Source: Parablautia intestinalis (GTDB lineage: Bacteria; Bacillota; Clostridia; Lachnospirales; Lachnospiraceae). From it: a stretch of DNA of 64,000 bases. Positions within the stretch are counted from its first letter, which is position 1. The number at the start of each line of letters is the position of its first letter. This document shows, piece by piece, positions 60,984-64,000 of this stretch. The notes under the pieces are model-generated. The model was not told the DNA's origin and made no database searches. It saw nothing but the letters and a program-made list of their open reading frames with translations. Made by a program: the position numbers and the translations under genes. The stretch covers positions 1 to 64,000 of the forward strand of contig RAYQ01000013.1 in NCBI GenBank assembly GCA_003612395.1, written 5' to 3'.

Positions 60984-63125
60984 TCAGGACCGTACTTCAC
61001 GTCCCGTGAAAACAGCCACGGTACGCGGAGGCATAATAAATTCATGATCAATGCGTACTTCTTCTCCCTCGGGATAAAAGTAGCGGTTCTGACCGTCTCC
61101 CCAGGTGTTGACGCTCAGATACCAGGCGAGGCGATTCCCCAGGAAAGGCACTGTGATGCGAACGCTTTCCCAGTGGGTGTTAAGAGCCACATAGACAAGA
61201 TCATCCTTTCCGGTTAACGGATTATAACCGGCAAAGCTAACCGCCATGGTTTTGGTATCCCTGGGAATATCTGTCTTTTCGGAATTCACATCGTGGGTAC
61301 GCAGGGGTTCCATGCCGCAGACAGCATCGGGAAGTTTTTTGCGAATAATAGGATGCTTGCGGCGATAAGCAATCATAAATTTGAAAAATTCAAACAAATC
61401 CCTGTTTTTTTCAAGCAGTCCCCAGTCCAGCCAGGAAATTTCATTATCCTGACAATAGGCATTATTGTTGCCGTACTGAGTATTGCCAAATTCATCTCCG
61501 GCCAAAAACATGGGTGTTCCCCGGCTGCACATTAATACGGTACAGGCATTGCGTATCATCCGATATCGGAGACTTATCACAGCAGGATCGTCACAATCGC
61601 CTTCAAATCCACAATTCCAGCTGCGGTTATCATCAGCGCCGTCTGTGTTGTGCCATCCATTTGCCTCATTGTGCTTTTCATTATAGGAATAAAGATCATA
61701 AAGGGTAAAACCATCATGGCAGGTAAGAAAATTTACGCAGGAATTATAGCCTGCATAGTTACTGCTGCTGTCAGAATAGTGACCGCCATAAATATCTCCG
61801 GAACCGGTGATGCTCTGAGCAGCATCCCAGGAATGCCAGCTGTCACCCTTCAGGTAAGCGCGCAGAGCATCACGATAGCGGCCGTTCCATTCAGCCCAGC
61901 GTTTGCTGGCCGGAAATCTGCCTACCTGATAGAGGCCGCCGGCATCCCATGCCTCAGCAATCAGCTTTACATTGCGCAGTATGGGATCCGTGGCAAGAAG
62001 CTCTAAAAGAGGCGGGTTGTTTAGGGGAGAACCATCTTCATGCCGGCCCAAAATGCTGGCAAGATCGAATCGGAAGCCGTCAATTCTGTAGCTTACGGCC
62101 CAATAGCGGAGACATTCAAGGATCAGCAGGCGGACAATTGGGTTGTTACAGTTTAGGGTATTGCCACAGCCGCTGAAATTATAGTAATGTCCGTCAGGGG
62201 TAAGCATATAGTAAACTTTATTGTCAAATCCTTTAAAGCAGAAGGTGGGACCAAGCTCATTGCCTTCGGCGGTATGATTAAACACTACGTCCAGAATAAC
62301 TTCTATTCCATTGTCGTGCAGAGCCTTAATGAGCTCTTTAAGCTCAGTTCCCTCCTGATTGTATTCTTCAGTAGAGTTGTAGCGTATATTGGGGGCAAAA
62401 AAACCAACCGTATTATAACCCCAGTAATCCAGAAGGGTTTTTCCATCTACTTCTCGGGAATTCATGGTTTCATCAAATTCAAAAATAGGCATTAGTTCCA
62501 CTGCATTGATGCCAAGCTCTTTCAGATAGGGGATTTTTTCTTTGAGTCCTGCAAAGGTACCGCGATGGGTTACCCCGGAGGAGGGGTGATAAGTAAATCC
62601 CCTCACATGGAGCTCATAAATAATCAAATCACTCATAGTGCGGGTAGACTGGGGCATGACTCCCCAGTCAAAAACATCCCGGACTACCCGGGCATGATAA
62701 CCGTCAATCTTTCTGTTACCCCAGATTCTGGGACCGGCTACGGAGCGGGCATAGGGGTCAAGAAGAACGGCATTAGGATCAAAGGTAAGCCCGTTTTTCG
62801 GGTCATAGGGTCCGTCAATCTGATAGGCATATTCAAATTCCTCAATATCCAGGCCAAATACGATCATGGAATATACATCCCCAATCTTGTATGCCTCGGG
62901 AAAGGGGAGAATTGCATAGGGCTCGGTAGCATTCCTGTGAAAAAGAAGAAGGGTACAGGAAGTGCCGTAATGAGTCTGAACGGTGAAATTTACACCTACA
63001 GGGAGCATGATAGCTCCAAATACATCAAAAAGACCGGGACGGACAGGGAAACCCTCAATTTCTGCAGTGGGGGTAGCAAGTGACTTGTGGAACTCAGGTA
63101 CATATTTTTGCGAATAAAGTTTCAA
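60984..63125 (-). CDS. glgX: Glycogen debranching enzyme, GlgX/isoamylase type
   Basis: A 713-residue GH13 (CBM48 plus catalytic barrel) enzyme that cuts alpha-1,6 branches of glycogen or related glucans. The N-terminal CBM48 covers about 20-130; YELHVRGFT starts the barrel. The catalytic residues are D354 (GFRFDLAS), E391 (LIAEAWDAGG) and the Asp in TCHDGFT. The start codon is TTG (63123-63125), with AGGAG on the minus strand about 8 bp before. No signal peptide, so it acts in the cytoplasm. A good minus-strand promoter lies 50-80 bp upstream. Confidence 0.92.
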   Translation of the reverse strand: MKLYSQKYVPEFHKSLATPTAEIEGFPVRPGLFDVFGAIMLPVGVNFTVQTHYGTSCTLLLFHRNATEPYAILPFPEAYKIGDVYSMIVFGLDIEEFEYAYQIDGPYDPKNGLTFDPNAVLLDPYARSVAGPRIWGNRKIDGYHARVVRDVFDWGVMPQSTRTMSDLIIYELHVRGFTYHPSSGVTHRGTFAGLKEKIPYLKELGINAVELMPIFEFDETMNSREVDGKTLLDYWGYNTVGFFAPNIRYNSTEEYNQEGTELKELIKALHDNGIEVILDVVFNHTAEGNELGPTFCFKGFDNKVYYMLTPDGHYYNFSGCGNTLNCNNPIVRLLILECLRYWAVSYRIDGFRFDLASILGRHEDGSPLNNPPLLELLATDPILRNVKLIAEAWDAGGLYQVGRFPASKRWAEWNGRYRDALRAYLKGDSWHSWDAAQSITGSGDIYGGHYSDSSSNYAGYNSCVNFLTCHDGFTLYDLYSYNEKHNEANGWHNTDGADDNRSWNCGFEGDCDDPAVISLRYRMIRNACTVLMCSRGTPMFLAGDEFGNTQYGNNNAYCQDNEISWLDWGLLEKNRDLFEFFKFMIAYRRKHPIIRKKLPDAVCGMEPLRTHDVNSEKTDIPRDTKTMAVSFAGYNPLTGKDDLVYVALNTHWESVRITVPFLGNRLAWYLSVNTWGDGQNRYFYPEGEEVRIDHEFIMPPRTVAVFTGREVRS

Positions 63126-63175
63126 ATTTTTTCTCCTATGATGTTTGATTGAGAATGTAAAAGTTTGACCTTTGC

Positions 63176-63204
63176 CATATATGGATTAGAAAGAAATATG
63201 TCAA
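63176..63204 (-). promoter_or_regulatory. Promoter of the glycogen debranching gene
   Basis: On the minus strand TTGACA (63199-63204) and TATATG (63176-63181) are 17 bp apart. Confidence 0.65.
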
Positions 63205-63243
63205 CAGTATAGCGGAAAACTCTCTATAATGCAATTAAAATTT

Positions 63244-63288
63244 TTTAAGCCAAAGACAGATTTACAAAATACCTGTCTTTGGCTTAAA
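63244..63288 (-). terminator. Terminator after the tagaturonate reductase gene
   Basis: TTTAAGCCAAAGACAG (63244-63259) is complementary to CTGTCTTTGGCTTAAA (63273-63288). It lies downstream of the minus-strand gene at 63340. Confidence 0.65.
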
Positions 63289-63300
63289 CAATCATCAAAT

Positions 63301-63326
63301 GCACGCTTATCGGGCCGGCTTATATA
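63301..63326. repeat. REP-like element, inverse orientation
   Basis: GCACGCTTATCGGGCCGGCT followed by TATA is a shortened reverse-complement copy of the dispersed repeat. Confidence 0.45.
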
Positions 63327-63339
63327 AACAGATTTGGAC

Positions 63340-64000
63340 TTACAGACAGGCTTTCATCACCTCGTAAGTGCCGTTTGCTTCTATTTTTTCCAGAGTGTCC
63401 GCAACTGTATCCGCAAATCCGGGAAGCGCAGATAAATCTTCTCCCCAGAAGTCCGCATTTTTGCACACCGCATAGGCGAGGCTGCGCGGGGAATCATCCT
63501 TGTGAGATAAATAGAATTCCAGGACGGCTTTGTCGTCAGAAATGGTGTAGGTATCTCCGTTAGGACGGGAGGCGGTAAGCCCGGTTTCCGTTAATTCCTT
63601 TCCACGGTAAAAAGCAATATACAGTGCAAAGGAAGTGGTCAGACAAACAGGCAGACTTCCCGTGTTTTTCAGGTAGTGTTTTAAGGTTGGCATCACTCTT
63701 GCTTTCCACTTGGAAGTGGAGTTTAAGGAAATAGATAAAAGAGAATGATCAATAAAAGGATTTTTAAAGCGTTCCGTTACGGAAAAGGCAAAGCTTTCCA
63801 GTTCGTCCTTTGGCAGCGTAAGGGTTGGAATAATTTCATCATAGATGGCCTTATTCATAAAACCACGAATTACATCATCGGCCATACAGTCTCTGACAAT
63901 GTCCCAGCCGGCCAGATATGCGCCCAGTACCATGGATGTGTGTGCGCCGTTTAAGATGCGGACTTTTCTCTGCTTATAAGGCTTATGGTTGTCTGTGATG
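63340..64000 (-). CDS. uxaB: Tagaturonate reductase (altronate oxidoreductase), C-terminal part
   Basis: Partial gene running off the right edge; about 219 C-terminal residues are seen. KVRILNGAHTSM and AYLAGWDIVRDCM, then FKNPFIDHSLLSISLNSTSKW, are typical of UxaB in the mannitol dehydrogenase family, which reduces tagaturonate to altronate with NADH in galacturonate breakdown. The frame is open across the edge (ITDNHKPYKQR before KVRIL). Mannonate-type (UxuB) or mannitol dehydrogenases are less likely given the NGAHTS motif. It suggests a pectin-utilisation locus outside the window. Confidence 0.87.
   Translation of the reverse strand, partial: ITDNHKPYKQRKVRILNGAHTSMVLGAYLAGWDIVRDCMADDVIRGFMNKAIYDEIIPTLTLPKDELESFAFSVTERFKNPFIDHSLLSISLNSTSKWKARVMPTLKHYLKNTGSLPVCLTTSFALYIAFYRGKELTETGLTASRPNGDTYTISDDKAVLEFYLSHKDDSPRSLAYAVCKNADFWGEDLSALPGFADTVADTLEKIEANGTYEVMKACL

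Overview
The window looks like a chromosome segment of a Gram-positive, gut-type Clostridia, most likely a member of the Lachnospiraceae. The basis is moderate GC content, strong GGAGG ribosome binding sites, YesM/YesN two-component control of sugar ABC importers, DUF1540, SEC-C and C_GCAxxG_C_C small proteins, a CstA-type carrier and many glycoside hydrolases. No tRNA, rRNA, CRISPR array, prophage or complete insertion sequence was seen. This assignment is inferred from gene content, not from a database search.

Layout. 1-120 is the 3' end of a group II intron. 553-4510 holds a LacI regulator divergent from a wrecked CocE/S15 hydrolase and an intact class III CoA-transferase. 4838-6016 is an AI-2E/PerM family membrane protein. 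6215-14988 is a sugar-utilisation locus: YesM-like kinase, YesN-like regulator, lipoprotein binding protein, two permeases and a GH31 alpha-glycosidase (the ATPase is not encoded here). 15052-19806 is a mixed region: a Phd antitoxin with a frameshifted ParE-type toxin, an orphan protein, a cytoplasmic GH13 enzyme, a decayed XRE regulator, a methyltransferase and a HAD phosphatase.

19952-34248 is the most striking block. An OmpR-type two-component system faces a co-directional run of nine genes: three consecutive HlyD/MacA-like adaptors (the third split by an in-frame TAG), a MacB-like permease and ATPase, then a GldA/GldF/GldG-like ABC-2 set and a DUF4340 protein. 34360-34967 contains shredded AraC and MATE remnants. 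35468-43157 is mainly housekeeping: SEC-C protein, C_GCAxxG_C_C protein, ThrRS, a GT-C membrane glycosyltransferase, DUF1540, a lipoprotein and DAHP synthase. 43438-50474 carries a lantibiotic-immunity permease remnant, a sugar O-acetyltransferase, an RpiR regulator, HisRS, an Sfp-type transferase, a membrane-tethered LuxR regulator and a diguanylate cyclase.

50519-56187 encodes a 140-residue protein and a 1705-residue DUF4132/DUF5724-like protein of unknown function. 56411-58656 couples an uncharacterised protein to CstA. 58880-60795 holds two lineage-specific proteins, the second DUF6033-like. The window ends with a glycogen debranching enzyme and the C-terminal part of tagaturonate reductase, both on the minus strand.

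Two families of short dispersed repeats run through the intergenic spaces. One is REP-like with a CGCGAAGCG core. The other consists of structured leaders that end in a Shine-Dalgarno sequence just before a start codon. The clearest candidates for undescribed biology are these RBS-carrying repeats, the triple-adaptor export locus and the DUF4132 pair.
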